From: Rhizobium sp. 16-488-2b
Lineage (GTDB): Bacteria; Pseudomonadota; Alphaproteobacteria; Rhizobiales; Rhizobiaceae
Direction of reading: 5' to 3'
NCBI RefSeq assembly: GCF_017741815.1
Contig: NZ_JAGHMF010000015.1
Coordinates: 124,001 to 188,000 of the forward strand
Length of the DNA: 64,000 bases
Positions 1-9,348 of the stretch are shown here, piece after piece. Below the pieces are notes generated by a model. That model was not told the DNA's origin and searched no databases. It worked only from the letters and a program-made list of their open reading frames with translations. The translations under genes were made by a program, and so were the position numbers. How positions within the stretch are numbered: position 1 is the first letter of the stretch; each line of letters opens with the position of its first letter.

Positions 1-693
1 AAGGGTGGCCTCTATTCCGGACGTTTCATTTCATTCGCCATCGAAAAGAAGATCGCCAGCCGCAATACGGCCGCCGCCTTCATGCAGGAAATGCTCGCCT
101 ATCGCTTCCTGCGCCCTGTCGAAATCCCATCCGACAAGCGCACGCGCCTGCTGGAGCCAACCGAAACGGCGCTCGAGCATTTCCACAAATGGCTCGCCGC
201 CCACCTGATGATCCTCGACAACCTCGATGGCGGCCATCGTCTTGAGGCGGCGATGAAGGATCCGATGGTCTTTGCCCGCATGCAGCCGCGGATCGCCAAG
301 GGCATCATCGACAGCGACGCGGTGCGCGATCCCGGCGCGACCTATAATCTTTTCAACTGGGCGAATTCCGGCGGTCTCGTCATGGATCTGCTGATGACGC
401 GCATAACCTCTTTCGACAAGTCGATGGAGCGCGTCGCGATCGGCAGGTTGTCGCTGAAGGAGATCCGCGACCAGTTCATGATCTCCAACACGCACCTGAA
501 GCGACTGCTGTCGCAGGCAGCCGAGATGGGCAGCATCGGCTGGTCCGAAGCCTCGTTCAAGGGCGAGACCTGGATGTCGAAGAAGTTCGTGCGGGAATAT
601 TGGGGCTACCAGGCCGCGAAATTCGCCGTCATCGACGCGGCCGCCGCAAGCGTGCTCGGGCCCGCGGTCCCGAAGACCGCGCGCCTGGCTTGA
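1..693 (+). CDS. Winged-helix regulator-like protein, 5' partial
   Basis: The reading frame is open from base 1, so the start lies outside the window; about 230 residues are visible. The N-terminal visible part resembles a winged-helix fold (helical segment, then a strand-rich stretch ending in TETALEHFHKWL). A second helix-turn-helix-like segment sits further on (LSLKEIRDQFMISNTHLKRLL). Hydrophobic helices lie between them. This suggests a DNA-binding regulator, perhaps a two-domain MarR/PadR-like protein, but I do not recognise the family and no ligand can be inferred. It ends 4 bases before the convergent yqeY. Confidence 0.6.
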   Translation, partial: KGGLYSGRFISFAIEKKIASRNTAAAFMQEMLAYRFLRPVEIPSDKRTRLLEPTETALEHFHKWLAAHLMILDNLDGGHRLEAAMKDPMVFARMQPRIAKGIIDSDAVRDPGATYNLFNWANSGGLVMDLLMTRITSFDKSMERVAIGRLSLKEIRDQFMISNTHLKRLLSQAAEMGSIGWSEASFKGETWMSKKFVREYWGYQAAKFAVIDAAAASVLGPAVPKTARLA

Positions 694-697
694 TCGA

Positions 698-1153
698 TCA
701 GTTCAAGAGTTCCTTGACGGCGCCCGACGCCTTGGAGAAATCCATCTGGCCGGCATAGCGTTCTTTCAGCACTGCCATCACCTTGCCCATGTCCTTCGGA
801 CCGGCGGCACCTGTCTCAGCGATGATCGCCGCGATGTTGGCGCGCACATCCGAATCGGAGAGCTGCTTCGGCATGAAGTCCTGCACCACCTTGATTTCGG
901 CGCGCTCCTTGGCGGCGAGTTCCGGACGATTGTTCTCGTCGTAGATCTTCGCCGATTCGTCGCGCTGCTTGACCATTTTGGCCAGGATCTGCAGGATTTC
1001 GTCGTCGCTGGCCTCTTCTTTGCCGGCGCCGCGATTGGCGATATCGCGGTCCTTGATCGCGGCCTGGATCAGGCGAACGGTCGAAAGACGCTCGGCATTC
1101 TTGGATTTCATCGCATCCTTGAGGGCGGCGGCGAGTTGATCGCGCAACATCAT
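698..1153 (-). CDS. yqeY: GatB/YqeY domain protein
   Basis: A 151-residue cytosolic protein consisting of a single YqeY domain, the domain that also forms the C-terminal tail of GatB in the tRNA-dependent amidotransferase. It starts MLRDQLAAALKDAM and contains the family segments STVRLIQAAIKDRDIA and VVQDFMPKQLS. Stand-alone YqeY proteins are proposed to bind tRNA, but their role is not settled. Two adjacent ATGs (1153 and 1150) follow an AGGAG, so either could be used; spacing is 5 or 8 bases. The gene is divergent from carA. Confidence 0.9.
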   Translation of the reverse strand: MMLRDQLAAALKDAMKSKNAERLSTVRLIQAAIKDRDIANRGAGKEEASDDEILQILAKMVKQRDESAKIYDENNRPELAAKERAEIKVVQDFMPKQLSDSDVRANIAAIIAETGAAGPKDMGKVMAVLKERYAGQMDFSKASGAVKELLN

Positions 1154-1267
1154 AAACACTCCTGTTTGAATGCCGCTTCATAAACCAGACGAATGCGTGG
1201 GATCAAATAAATTGCGAAACGCGCGACATAAAGCGGCAGAAAACCCTTAGAATCTGCGGTACAAAGA

Positions 1268-1296
1268 TTGACCTCAGGAAATAGCGTGGCTATTTA
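1268..1296 (+). promoter_or_regulatory. Putative carA promoter with overlapping operator palindrome
   Basis: TTGACC (1268-1273), a 17-base spacer and TATTTA (1291-1296) resemble a sigma-70-type promoter reading toward carA. A perfect dyad, AAATAGC-N3-GCTATTT (1279-1295), fills the spacer and the -10 element, the expected place for a repressor operator. It would give a leader of about 120 bases. The regulator is unknown. Confidence 0.45.
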
Positions 1297-1423
1297 CCGC
1301 CACCTGCACCAAAATTCGTGATCAGGCCTGAGAGCGCGCGCCTTGCCGCGCGTACACGCTTGCGAACCAAAATGGCCGGCCAACGTTGCCCAAGGACGTC
1401 TGGCGGCCGGAAACGGGATGAAG

Positions 1424-2629
1424 ATGACCGCGACAGCACCCTGGACAACCGAAAAGCCGACCGCCCTGCTCGTTCTGGCGGATGGCACAGTGATCGAAGG
1501 CAAGGGCATCGGCGCGACCGGCAAGGTCCAGGCCGAAGTGGTCTTCAACACCGCGCTAACTGGTTACGAAGAGATCATGACCGATCCCTCCTACCTCGGC
1601 CAGATCGTCACCTTCACCTTCCCGCATATCGGCAACATCGGCACGAACGAAGAAGACATCGAAGACCTGACGCCGGCAGCACGCCACGGCGCGGTCGGCG
1701 TCATCTTCAAGGCCGACATGACCGAGCCCTCCAACTACCGCGCCGCCAAGCATCTCGATGCCTGGCTGAAGGCCCGCGGCGTCATTGGCCTCTGCGGCGT
1801 CGACACCCGCGCGCTGACTGCCTGGATCCGCGAGAACGGCGCGCCGAACGCCGTCATCGCCCACGACCCGAACGGCGTCTTCGACGTCGACACGCTGAAG
1901 GCCGAAGCCAAGGCCTGGAGCGGCCTCGAAGGCCTCGACCTCGCCAAGATCGCCTCCTCCGGCCAGTCCTCGCAGTGGTCGCAGACCCCGTGGATCTGGA
2001 ACGAAGGCTACGGTGAACTGAAGGCCGAGGACGCCAAGTACCACGTCGTCTGCCTCGACTACGGCGTCAAGCGCAACATCCTGCGCCTGTTTGCCGGCCT
2101 CGACTGCAAGGTCACCGTCATGCCGGCAACGACGAGCGCCGAGGAAGTGCTCGCCATGCAGCCAGACGGCATCTTCCTGTCGAACGGCCCGGGCGACCCG
2201 GCAGCAACCGGCGAATACGCCGTTCCGGTCATCCAGTCGCTGATTAAGACGGATATCCCGCTCTTCGGCATCTGCCTCGGCCACCAGATGCTGGGCCTGG
2301 CACTCGGCGCCAAGACCGAGAAGATGCACCAGGGGCACCACGGCGCCAACCATCCGGTCAAGGACCACACGACGGGCAAGGTCGAGATCGTCTCGATGAA
2401 CCATGGCTTCGCGGTCGACACGAAGTCGCTGCCCGAAGGTGTTGAGGAGACTCACGTTTCGCTGTTCGACGGCACGAACTGCGGCCTGCGTGTTTCAGGC
2501 AAGCAGATCTTCTCCGTCCAGCACCACCCGGAAGCCTCCCCCGGCCCGCAGGACAGCCACTACCTCTTCCGCCGCTTCATCAACATGGTGCGCGAGAAGA
2601 AGGGCGAAGCGGCACTGGCCGAACGCTAA
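1424..2629 (+). CDS. carA: Carbamoyl-phosphate synthase small subunit
   Basis: The glutamine amidotransferase subunit of carbamoyl-phosphate synthase. It hydrolyses glutamine and passes ammonia to CarB for arginine and pyrimidine synthesis. The 401-residue protein has the CarA N-terminal domain (LVLADGTVIEGKGIG... FNTALTGYEEIMTDPSY) and a class I GATase domain with nucleophile C284 (FGICLGHQM) and catalytic H368/E370 (QHHPEASPGP). The start at 1424 (MTATAPWTT) is chosen because conservation begins there; ATG 1418 is also possible. carB is not adjacent but about 8 kb downstream on the same strand. Confidence 0.96.
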   Translation: MTATAPWTTEKPTALLVLADGTVIEGKGIGATGKVQAEVVFNTALTGYEEIMTDPSYLGQIVTFTFPHIGNIGTNEEDIEDLTPAARHGAVGVIFKADMTEPSNYRAAKHLDAWLKARGVIGLCGVDTRALTAWIRENGAPNAVIAHDPNGVFDVDTLKAEAKAWSGLEGLDLAKIASSGQSSQWSQTPWIWNEGYGELKAEDAKYHVVCLDYGVKRNILRLFAGLDCKVTVMPATTSAEEVLAMQPDGIFLSNGPGDPAATGEYAVPVIQSLIKTDIPLFGICLGHQMLGLALGAKTEKMHQGHHGANHPVKDHTTGKVEIVSMNHGFAVDTKSLPEGVEETHVSLFDGTNCGLRVSGKQIFSVQHHPEASPGPQDSHYLFRRFINMVREKKGEAALAER

Positions 2630-2710
2630 GCGCAGATCCGTGGCGCGGTCGACAACGCCTGCGCCACGACCGGCACGAGTGATGCCGATAGCGGCATCTC
2701 GCCCAAAAAG

Positions 2711-2725
2711 TTAATGGCAATTTAA
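2711..2725 (+). promoter_or_regulatory. CtrA-like box upstream of the acyltransferase
   Basis: TTAA-TGGCAAT-TTAA, followed by C, matches the alphaproteobacterial CtrA consensus TTAA-N7-TTAAC exactly. It lies 58 bases upstream of the acyltransferase start in an otherwise GC-rich gap. Control by the cell-cycle regulator CtrA is an inference. Confidence 0.45.
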
Positions 2726-2745
2726 CGCCCGCCACCCAAGATCAG

Positions 2746-2772
2746 CGCCAAGGACGACAATCGTCGTTGGCG
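2746..2772 (+). promoter_or_regulatory. Hairpin abutting the acyltransferase ribosome binding site
   Basis: An inverted repeat of 12 bases per arm with one mismatch (2746-2757 and 2761-2772) and a 3-base loop. Its right arm ends on the first base of the GGAGG (2772-2776) that serves the start at 2783. It could limit ribosome access, but no regulator is visible. Confidence 0.3.
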
Positions 2773-2782
2773 GAGGCGTTTG

Positions 2783-3838
2783 ATGCAGGACAAGCAGCAC
2801 ATTGCCAGCCTTGACGGTCTGCGCGGCATCGCTGCCGCCGCCGTCGTTTTCGCGCATCTGCACCTGATCTTTCCCGCGTTCGAAGGCCTGGAAGTCACGG
2901 GTATCGGTGACCGCTCGGTGGCGATCTTTTTCGCGCTCAGTGGCTTCCTAATGGCCTATCTCTATGGCGACCGGCCAATTAACCGCACAGCGGTCGCGGA
3001 CTTCCTCGTCAGCCGTTTTTCCCGCATCTATCCTGTCTATCTGGTCGCCGTTGTCGCCATCATCGCACTTTCCAGCATTCCGGCTTTCGACTTCATCAAT
3101 CCGATCCATGGGCCGAAAGAGATCGTCCGACACGTGCTCCTGTTCGGCTCCAGCGGCGTGCTCTGGTCTGTCCCTCCGGAAATCCAGTTCTACCTCCTCT
3201 TCCCGTTGATCTGGCTGTTCTTCACCGATCGAAAGCGTTACCAGACCCTCGGCCTGCTGATCGCCGGCTTCCTCGCCATAGACGCCCTGCTCGGCTTCCC
3301 CGGTCCCGGCATCTTGCTGCTGTCGAAGCTGGCATTCTTTCTTTTCGGCGCAGCCGCCGGCAGACTGCATTCGATGCTGGCCGGACAGCAGATCCGCCGC
3401 CCGGTAGGCAAGCTGATCGGTCTGCTCGCATTGGCCTTGCCCTTCTTCGTGCTCGTCTCCAGGCAGCTATTTCCGGCGCCTGAAAGTGCATGGGGGCTGG
3501 AGTCGGCCTTTGCCGCCGCACTCGTGGTGCTGCTGGTCGCACGCGAGCATCCGATATCGGCGGCGCTGTTTGCCGCCCCGCCGACGCGCTTTCTCGGAAA
3601 GGTCAGCTTTTCGCTCTATCTCTTCCACGTCCCGGTGATGTTCCTGATGGCCAATGCGCTGTCGGACATGTTCCCGCCCTACGCGGTCGTCCCGGTCGCG
3701 CTTTGCGCCGCGTTGCTGATTGCCTGGATCAGTTACGAATGCATCGAGACGCCGGCCCGCCGGGCGCTGGTATCGCTCTGGCGCCGCCGACGCACGATCG
3801 AAACGGTGGAACTGGTGGAAAAGCAGGTCGGCGCATAG
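2783..3838 (+). CDS. Acyltransferase family 3 membrane protein
   Basis: An integral membrane O-acyltransferase of the AT3 family, which modifies sugars of exopolysaccharide, LPS or Nod-type oligosaccharides; the acceptor here is unknown. The 351-residue protein opens with the family motif SLDGLRGIAAAAVVFAHL and has about ten hydrophobic segments. It includes FFALSGFLMAYLY and the late SFSLYLFHVPVMF segment, and ends in a basic cytosolic tail. ATG 2783 has GGAGG 6 bases upstream; TTG at 2780 is less likely. The preceding gap holds a CtrA-like box and a hairpin. Confidence 0.9.
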   Translation: MQDKQHIASLDGLRGIAAAAVVFAHLHLIFPAFEGLEVTGIGDRSVAIFFALSGFLMAYLYGDRPINRTAVADFLVSRFSRIYPVYLVAVVAIIALSSIPAFDFINPIHGPKEIVRHVLLFGSSGVLWSVPPEIQFYLLFPLIWLFFTDRKRYQTLGLLIAGFLAIDALLGFPGPGILLLSKLAFFLFGAAAGRLHSMLAGQQIRRPVGKLIGLLALALPFFVLVSRQLFPAPESAWGLESAFAAALVVLLVAREHPISAALFAAPPTRFLGKVSFSLYLFHVPVMFLMANALSDMFPPYAVVPVALCAALLIAWISYECIETPARRALVSLWRRRRTIETVELVEKQVGA

Positions 3839-3877
3839 AGACTACGGCTTGGGAGGCGACCGGATCGGAGGATGCCG

Positions 3878-4296
3878 ATGCAACGTCCGCGCAAATACAC
3901 CGGGGTGGATGCCTCTGCGGAAGGATCCGCTACCGCATTGCGGGTGCCCCGCTACGCAGCAGCCTCTGCCATTGCCGGACATGCCGCAAGATCGCCTCCG
4001 CGCCGACGCTTCCTTTCGTGGTGTTTCCCGCGGGCAGTTTGGTCTTCGAAGGCGATTCCCCTCAGAGCTTCGCCTCCTCCGAACATGTCGTGCGAACATT
4101 CTGCGGCACCTGCGGCTCGCCGCTGATCTATGCCACCACGACCGATCCACAGACCGTCGACGTCATGACCGTGAGCCTCGACAACCCCGAGGCCTATCCA
4201 CCGCAAAACCATGTCTGGGTGTCGGAAAAGCTCGGCTGGGATGTCATTGCCGACAACCTGCCGCAGCATCCCCGAGGCTTGCCCGACAAGGATTGA
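3878..4296 (+). CDS. GFA/CENP-V family protein, probable frameshift near the N-terminus
   Basis: A small zinc-binding protein of the GFA family (named for glutathione-dependent formaldehyde-activating enzyme). The Cys set is complete: GGCLCGRIRYRI, LCHCRTCRKIAS and FCGTCGSPL. The frame carrying this domain has no ATG, GTG or TTG near the expected start. The ATG at 3878 (after CGGAG) gives MQRPRKYTG, a good family N-terminus, but in a different frame. Losing 2 bases or gaining 1 in the G run at 3902-3905 joins them as YTGGCLCG or YTGGGCLCG. This is either a real mutation or a sequencing error. Confidence 0.6.
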
Positions 4297-4311
4297 CGCC
4301 GGACCCGGACG

Positions 4312-5700
4312 TCACACCTCGCGCCGCATCAGGATATAGAACCGCGCGCAGAGCATCAGCGCGGCCGTGAACAATCCGATCAGGAAGCCGAGCCAGATGC
4401 CGATGCCGCCGAGCCCGAGCGGAAACGCCAGCGCCCAGGCCAGGAAGAAGCCGATCGGCCAATAGGCGATCAACGCCAGGATCATCGGCACGCGCGCATC
4501 CTTCAGCCCGCGCAGCAGGCCATTGGCGATGGCCTGCAAGCCATCGACCAACTGGAACAGCCCGGCAATCACGATCAGCGGTCCGGCATATTCAAGCACC
4601 TGCGGCGCCTCGGCCGAATGCGTGTCGAGAAACCAGCCCGCGAAGAAACCGGGCATGATCGCAAACAGCAACCCGCCGACCGCCGAGATCACGCAGGCGA
4701 GTACCGACACGGACACGGCCGCGCGCACCAGAGCCACGCGATCCCCCTGCCCGTGCGCGACGCCGACCCGGACGGTCGCCGCCTGCGACAGGCCGAGCGG
4801 GATCATGAAGGCGATCGATGCCCACTGCAGCGCGATGCCATGCGCGGCAAGCTCGATGGTGCCGATCCGGCCCATCAAAAGCGACGCCATCGTGAACAGG
4901 CTGACTTCGGCAAGGATGGTGACGCTGATCGGCAACCCAAGGCGCACGACCTCGAAGAAGGCTTTCCAATCCGGTCGCCAGAAGCGAACCAGGATCTCGT
5001 AGCGCCGTGTCTCTGGCCGGCTCTGAACGTAAGCCAGAATGAAGAAGAAGCCAGCCGTCTGCACCAGCACCGAGACGATCGCCGCACCGCGCAGCCCCAT
5101 GGCCGGCAGGCCGAAATGGCCGAGCACCAGCGCATAGGCGAAGACGGCGTTCAGCACCAGCATGGCGATCGTGACATTGAGGATGACGGCCGCCTTGCCG
5201 ATGGCGCTGACCAGCGCGCGCAGCACGTTGTAGAGCAGCCCCGGCAGCACGGCGAACTGGCCGATGACGATATAGCTATGCGCCAGCGCCGCCACCTCGG
5301 GCTTCTGCCCGGCGGCAAGCAAGATGTGCTCGGAATTGAAGAAGGCCGGCAGCATCAGCACCCAGAAGGCGAGAACCACCCACAGGCCCATGCGCAGCGA
5401 CCGTCGCACGCTGACAACGTCGCCACGGCCATAGGCCTGCGCCACCATCGGAATGACGGCGATCGAGAAACCGGAGCCGAAAACCAGGATTGTGAACAGG
5501 AACTGGCCGGCCAGCACCATCGCCGCCAGATGCTCGGCGCCGAGCCTCCCGACGATCATCACGTCGGTGGTGTTGATACCGAGCTGGGCCAGCTGCGCAC
5601 CGATCAGCGGCACGCCGAGCGCCAGCGTCGCGCGGATATGCGCGCTCCAGCGGTTATCGGTTGTCGGCGCCAGCTTTCGCGCGTCGATCGGCGTGTCCAT
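4312..5700 (-). CDS. MATE family multidrug efflux transporter
   Basis: A NorM-type antiporter of the inner membrane that exports cationic drugs in exchange for Na+ or H+. The 462-residue protein has about 12 hydrophobic segments in two MatE repeats; the first begins GVPLIGAQLAQLGINTTDVMIVGRLG. The start at 5700 (MDTPIDARK) has AGGA upstream and gives the usual family length; a longer version would add a non-conserved extension. The same-strand TetA-like pump lies 138 bases upstream. Substrates cannot be read from the sequence. Confidence 0.92.
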   Translation of the reverse strand: MDTPIDARKLAPTTDNRWSAHIRATLALGVPLIGAQLAQLGINTTDVMIVGRLGAEHLAAMVLAGQFLFTILVFGSGFSIAVIPMVAQAYGRGDVVSVRRSLRMGLWVVLAFWVLMLPAFFNSEHILLAAGQKPEVAALAHSYIVIGQFAVLPGLLYNVLRALVSAIGKAAVILNVTIAMLVLNAVFAYALVLGHFGLPAMGLRGAAIVSVLVQTAGFFFILAYVQSRPETRRYEILVRFWRPDWKAFFEVVRLGLPISVTILAEVSLFTMASLLMGRIGTIELAAHGIALQWASIAFMIPLGLSQAATVRVGVAHGQGDRVALVRAAVSVSVLACVISAVGGLLFAIMPGFFAGWFLDTHSAEAPQVLEYAGPLIVIAGLFQLVDGLQAIANGLLRGLKDARVPMILALIAYWPIGFFLAWALAFPLGLGGIGIWLGFLIGLFTAALMLCARFYILMRREV

Positions 5701-5838
5701 GACGGTGTCCTGTGAGTTGGTGCAAATAGTCGCAAGGCGCGACAATATGACCAAGGCTCTAACGGAAATGCCGAGGAAGGGACACCGAAAATATGCAGAT
5801 GATGAAATATTCATCATCACATCATCAATTCTGATCGA

Positions 5839-7086
5839 TCACTCGGCCGCCTGACCGAGCGCCTTGCCTGTCTTGGAGACACGCACCCTGAGAAGAAACA
5901 CCAACGTGGCGATCAGGATGAAGAACGCCGCCATCAGGAACGGCGCGCCCGCGAAGGTGACCGGCGCATCCGGCTTGGTGAAATAGCCGAACATCTGCGT
6001 GAAGATCAGCGGACCGATGATCGTCGTGATGCTGGAAAGGCTCGTCAGCGCCCCCTGCAGCTCGCCTTGCGCCGAGGGCGGAACCTTGCCGGCCGCGATG
6101 CTTCGCAGCGGCGGATCGGCGATGTTTTCCATCACGGTCAGCACGATGACCGCATAGACCACCCATCCCTCCCAGGCGAATGCATAACCCGTGAGGCCCA
6201 CCACAGAGAAACAGAGCCCGACCACCGCTGTCTTCCATTCACCGAGAACGGGCACGATCCTCGGCAGCACCAGCGCCATGACGACGGCGGCACCGATCCC
6301 GTAAATGCCGAGCGAAAGCCCGATCTCGCCCTCGCTCCAATTGTAGCGGTAGCTGGTGACGAACGACCAGACAGCAGGATAGACCGCATGCGCCAGCCAG
6401 AACAGGAACATGACGGCGGCGATCCAGCCGATACCGGGATAGTTTCGCATCTGCTTCAACGCGCCGAGCGGATTGGCGCGCTTCCATTCGAAACGGCGCC
6501 GGTTTTTCGCATCGAGCGTCTCGGGCAGCAGGAAGCAGGCCGCGACGAAATTGAGGAACGACACCGCAGCCGCGCCATAAAACGGCACGCGCGGCCCGAA
6601 CTCGCCGAGAAAGCCACCGATGACGGGGCCGACGGTAAAGCCGACGCCGAAGGCGATGCCGATGAGGCCGAAATTCTTGGCGCGGTTCTCTTCGTTGCTG
6701 ATGTCGGCGATATAAGCCGAGCAGGTCGCGAAGCTGCCGCCGCTCAAGCCAGCCAGCATGCGGCCGATGAACAGCATCCAGAAACTAGTCGCCACCGCGC
6801 AGATCAGATTGTCGATGGCGAAGGTCAGAACCGAAAGCAGCAGCACCGGCCTTCTCCCGAAGCGATCGCTCAGATTGCCGAGCAACGGCGCGAACAGGAA
6901 CTGCATGCCGGCATAGACAACGAGCAGCCAGCCACCATCGAGCGCCGCATCGCTGACGGAACCGCCGGTCAGCTGCTCGAGATAGACTGGTAGCACCGGC
7001 ATGATGATCGCGATCCCGATCACGTCGAGAAACAGGATCATGAAGACGAGGAAAAGGCCGCGGCGGACGAACTTGGGATCAAGCAT
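5839..7086 (-). CDS. TetA-like major facilitator efflux pump
   Basis: A 415-residue 12-helix MFS transporter of the DHA1 class, closest in pattern to TetA tetracycline/H+ antiporters. Visible features are motif A between helices 2 and 3 ([14 protein letters not shown]) and the motif C region ([23 protein letters not shown]). Real drug specificity is unknown: many chromosomal TetA-like proteins of alphaproteobacteria are not tetracycline pumps. A LysR gene sits upstream on the same strand and the intervening gap contains an inverted repeat. Confidence 0.88.
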   Translation of the reverse strand: MLDPKFVRRGLFLVFMILFLDVIGIAIIMPVLPVYLEQLTGGSVSDAALDGGWLLVVYAGMQFLFAPLLGNLSDRFGRRPVLLLSVLTFAIDNLICAVATSFWMLFIGRMLAGLSGGSFATCSAYIADISNEENRAKNFGLIGIAFGVGFTVGPVIGGFLGEFGPRVPFYGAAAVSFLNFVAACFLLPETLDAKNRRRFEWKRANPLGALKQMRNYPGIGWIAAVMFLFWLAHAVYPAVWSFVTSYRYNWSEGEIGLSLGIYGIGAAVVMALVLPRIVPVLGEWKTAVVGLCFSVVGLTGYAFAWEGWVVYAVIVLTVMENIADPPLRSIAAGKVPPSAQGELQGALTSLSSITTIIGPLIFTQMFGYFTKPDAPVTFAGAPFLMAAFFILIATLVFLLRVRVSKTGKALGQAAE

Positions 7087-7165
7087 GCGAGGTCTCTACA
7101 GCTGTTTGTTTTCTGAAAAGACGATCTCATCGCCGCCCGTTCTACATACCGCAGGCAAAACAGCG

Positions 7166-7193
7166 AAACAATACGTGAACATTTCAATTGTTT
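7166..7193. promoter_or_regulatory. Inverted repeat upstream of the TetA-like pump
   Basis: AAACAAT (7166-7172) and ATTGTTT (7187-7193) form a perfect 7-base dyad with a 14-base spacer. It lies 80-107 bases upstream of the pump start in the only sizeable gap nearby, so it is an operator candidate. No regulator is assigned. Confidence 0.3.
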
Positions 7194-7242
7194 TGATAGG
7201 CTCACGACTTCCGTTGATGGCGAACCGGAACAAAGCGCGCAC

Positions 7243-8151
7243 CTAACTCTGTTTTTGCGGTTCCGCCTTTATGAAGTCGACGAAGGCGCGCAGCGCCGCC
7301 GGCATATGGCGGCGGCTTGCGTAATAGAGGAAAGGCCCGGAGAATTCCGTTACCCACTCCTCCAGAATGAGCTGCAGCCGCCCGGCCTCAACCTCGGGCA
7401 TGACCACCTCCTCGAAGGTGCGCATGATGCCGAGGCCGGCAACCGCAGCGCCTACCTCGATCTCCAGCGCATTGGCAGACACCTGCCCCGTCGGCGTGAT
7501 CATCAGCGTCTCGCCATCCCGGTCGAACTCCCACGGCGTCGCGCTCGTGCCGCTCAAGAACCGGTGGATGATGCAATCGTGGTCGATCAGGTCGCGCGGA
7601 TGCTTCGGCATACCGCGACGCTTCAGATAATCGGGCGACGCGGCCGTCACATAGCGCTGCCGGCGCGGACCGATCGGCACGGCGATCATGTCGCGCTCCA
7701 GCCGCTCGTCATATCGAATGCCCGCATCATAGCCGGCGCCGAGCACGTCGATGAAACTGTCCTCGCCGATCACCTCGATCCGCACCTTCGGATAGGCCTT
7801 CAGAAAACGGTTGATGATATCGGACAGGAAGGAGCGCGCTGCGATGGTCGGCACGTTGAGCCTGAGCGTTCCGGATGGTCCCTCACGGAAGCTGTCGAGT
7901 TGCCCGAGCGCCGACGCGACCTCCCCCAACGCCGGCGCCAGCCGTTCGAGAAGCCGCTGCCCGGCCTCCGTCGGCGTCACGCTGCGCGTCGTCCGGTTGA
8001 GAAGCCGCACCCCGAGCCGCTCCTCCAGCCGTCGCAGCGAATCGCTGAGCGACGACGCAGAAACGCCCCGCTTGCGCGCCGCCGCGCGAAAGCTGCGCTC
8101 TCTGGCGATTGCCGTGAAGGCATCGAGGTCGCTGAGTGGAAGATCATCCAT
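7243..8151 (-). CDS. LysR family transcriptional regulator
   Basis: A 302-residue LysR-type regulator: an N-terminal winged helix (SFRAAARKRGVSASSLSDSLRRLEERLGVRLLNRTTR) followed by a periplasmic-binding-protein-like effector domain. The family acts as tetramers on T-N11-A boxes and usually regulates a neighbouring gene. The neighbours are the TetA-like pump and the zinc metallopeptidase on the same strand; there is no divergent partner, so the target is unclear. Confidence 0.92.
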   Translation of the reverse strand: MDDLPLSDLDAFTAIARERSFRAAARKRGVSASSLSDSLRRLEERLGVRLLNRTTRSVTPTEAGQRLLERLAPALGEVASALGQLDSFREGPSGTLRLNVPTIAARSFLSDIINRFLKAYPKVRIEVIGEDSFIDVLGAGYDAGIRYDERLERDMIAVPIGPRRQRYVTAASPDYLKRRGMPKHPRDLIDHDCIIHRFLSGTSATPWEFDRDGETLMITPTGQVSANALEIEVGAAVAGLGIMRTFEEVVMPEVEAGRLQLILEEWVTEFSGPFLYYASRRHMPAALRAFVDFIKAEPQKQS

Positions 8152-8256
8152 TGTGCATTTTCCCGCACGATCGGCTCAAATTGAGCCGAACTATCGCACA
8201 AGGATACACGAGACGAAAGCCGGTGAACGCGGCCCCGGAGCCGGGACCGCTAGCCG

Positions 8257-9174
8257 TCAGACCGGACCGGAGAAGGTGTCACAGGCCTGCATCTGACCGG
8301 TGTCGAAGCCCCGCTTGAACCATTTCACGCGCTGCGCCGATGTACCGTGGTTGAAGCTCTCGGGCACGACATAGCCCTGGCTACGCTTCTGCAGCGTATC
8401 GTCACCGATCTGTTGCGCGGCATTCAGCGCCTCCTCAAGGTCGCCCGCTTCGAGAATACCCTTCTGCTGGGTGAACTTGCCCCAGATGCCGGCGAAGCAA
8501 TCGGCCTGCAGTTCGACGCGCACCGACATCTTGTTGGCGTCGGCCTCGCTCATGCGCTGACGCGCCTCGTTGAACTTTGGCAGGATGCCGAGCAGGTTCT
8601 GCACATGATGGCCAACTTCGTGCGAGACGACATAGGCCTCGGCGAAATCGCCGGATGCACCGAACTTGCGGCTGAGCTCGTTGAAGAATGCCGTATCGAG
8701 ATAGACCTTGCGGTCCTGTGGGCAATAGAACGGCCCGGTCGCGGCAGATGCAAAACCGCAGCCCGACTGCGTCTGTCCGGAGAACAGCACCAGCTTTGGA
8801 TCTTCGTATTCGCGTCCCATCGATTGGAAGATGCCCTGCCACGTATCCTCGGTCTCGGCGAGCACCGTGCGCACGAAGGCGGTCATCTCGTCGTTGGCGG
8901 GTGTCTGGCTGCCGCCAGACTGGCTCTGCTCGTAACCCGGGCCACTGGACATGCCGCCATCCATCATCTGTAGGAGGTCGATGCCCATGGCCTTGAAGAT
9001 CAGATAGAGCACGACGAGAAAGATGATGGTGCCGATGCTGAGCCCGCCACCGCGCCGGCCCATGCCGCCGCCGGACGGGAAGCTGAAGCCGCCCCCTCGT
9101 CCCAATCCACCCATGGAAGGATCACCGCGACGATCCTCGATATTGTCGGACTGACGCCGGCCTTTCCATTCCAT
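8257..9174 (-). CDS. Neutral zinc metallopeptidase (YpfJ family)
   Basis: A 305-residue membrane-anchored member of the YpfJ/zinc_peptidase family. After a short basic, Gly-rich N-terminus there is one transmembrane segment (LSIGTIIFLVVLYLIF). The catalytic domain carries the HExxH zinc motif (VVSHEVGHHVQNLLG) and the downstream acidic ligand region (ELQADCFAGIW). The start at 9174 (MEWKGRRQSDN) has GGGGAG 6 bases upstream. The substrate is unknown. Confidence 0.9.
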   Translation of the reverse strand: MEWKGRRQSDNIEDRRGDPSMGGLGRGGGFSFPSGGGMGRRGGGLSIGTIIFLVVLYLIFKAMGIDLLQMMDGGMSSGPGYEQSQSGGSQTPANDEMTAFVRTVLAETEDTWQGIFQSMGREYEDPKLVLFSGQTQSGCGFASAATGPFYCPQDRKVYLDTAFFNELSRKFGASGDFAEAYVVSHEVGHHVQNLLGILPKFNEARQRMSEADANKMSVRVELQADCFAGIWGKFTQQKGILEAGDLEEALNAAQQIGDDTLQKRSQGYVVPESFNHGTSAQRVKWFKRGFDTGQMQACDTFSGPV

Positions 9175-9348
9175 GATGATCTCCCCGCAGAGACTGCTTG
9201 CTCTCTCATCCCTTATATATCCGGGAGAGTGGGAAATTCCAGCCGATTTCAACCACGCGTATCCGCCCTTCGCGGCCACGACAGGCGCTTGACGCGCGCC
9301 TTGCTTTCGCTCCTTCTGCACGAGTGAGATATCGGAGGAGAACTGGGC

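Noticed and set aside
1318-2016. Arg-rich open frame overlapping carA
   Set aside because: It is a shadow of the carA reading frame, with strongly biased composition and no domain.
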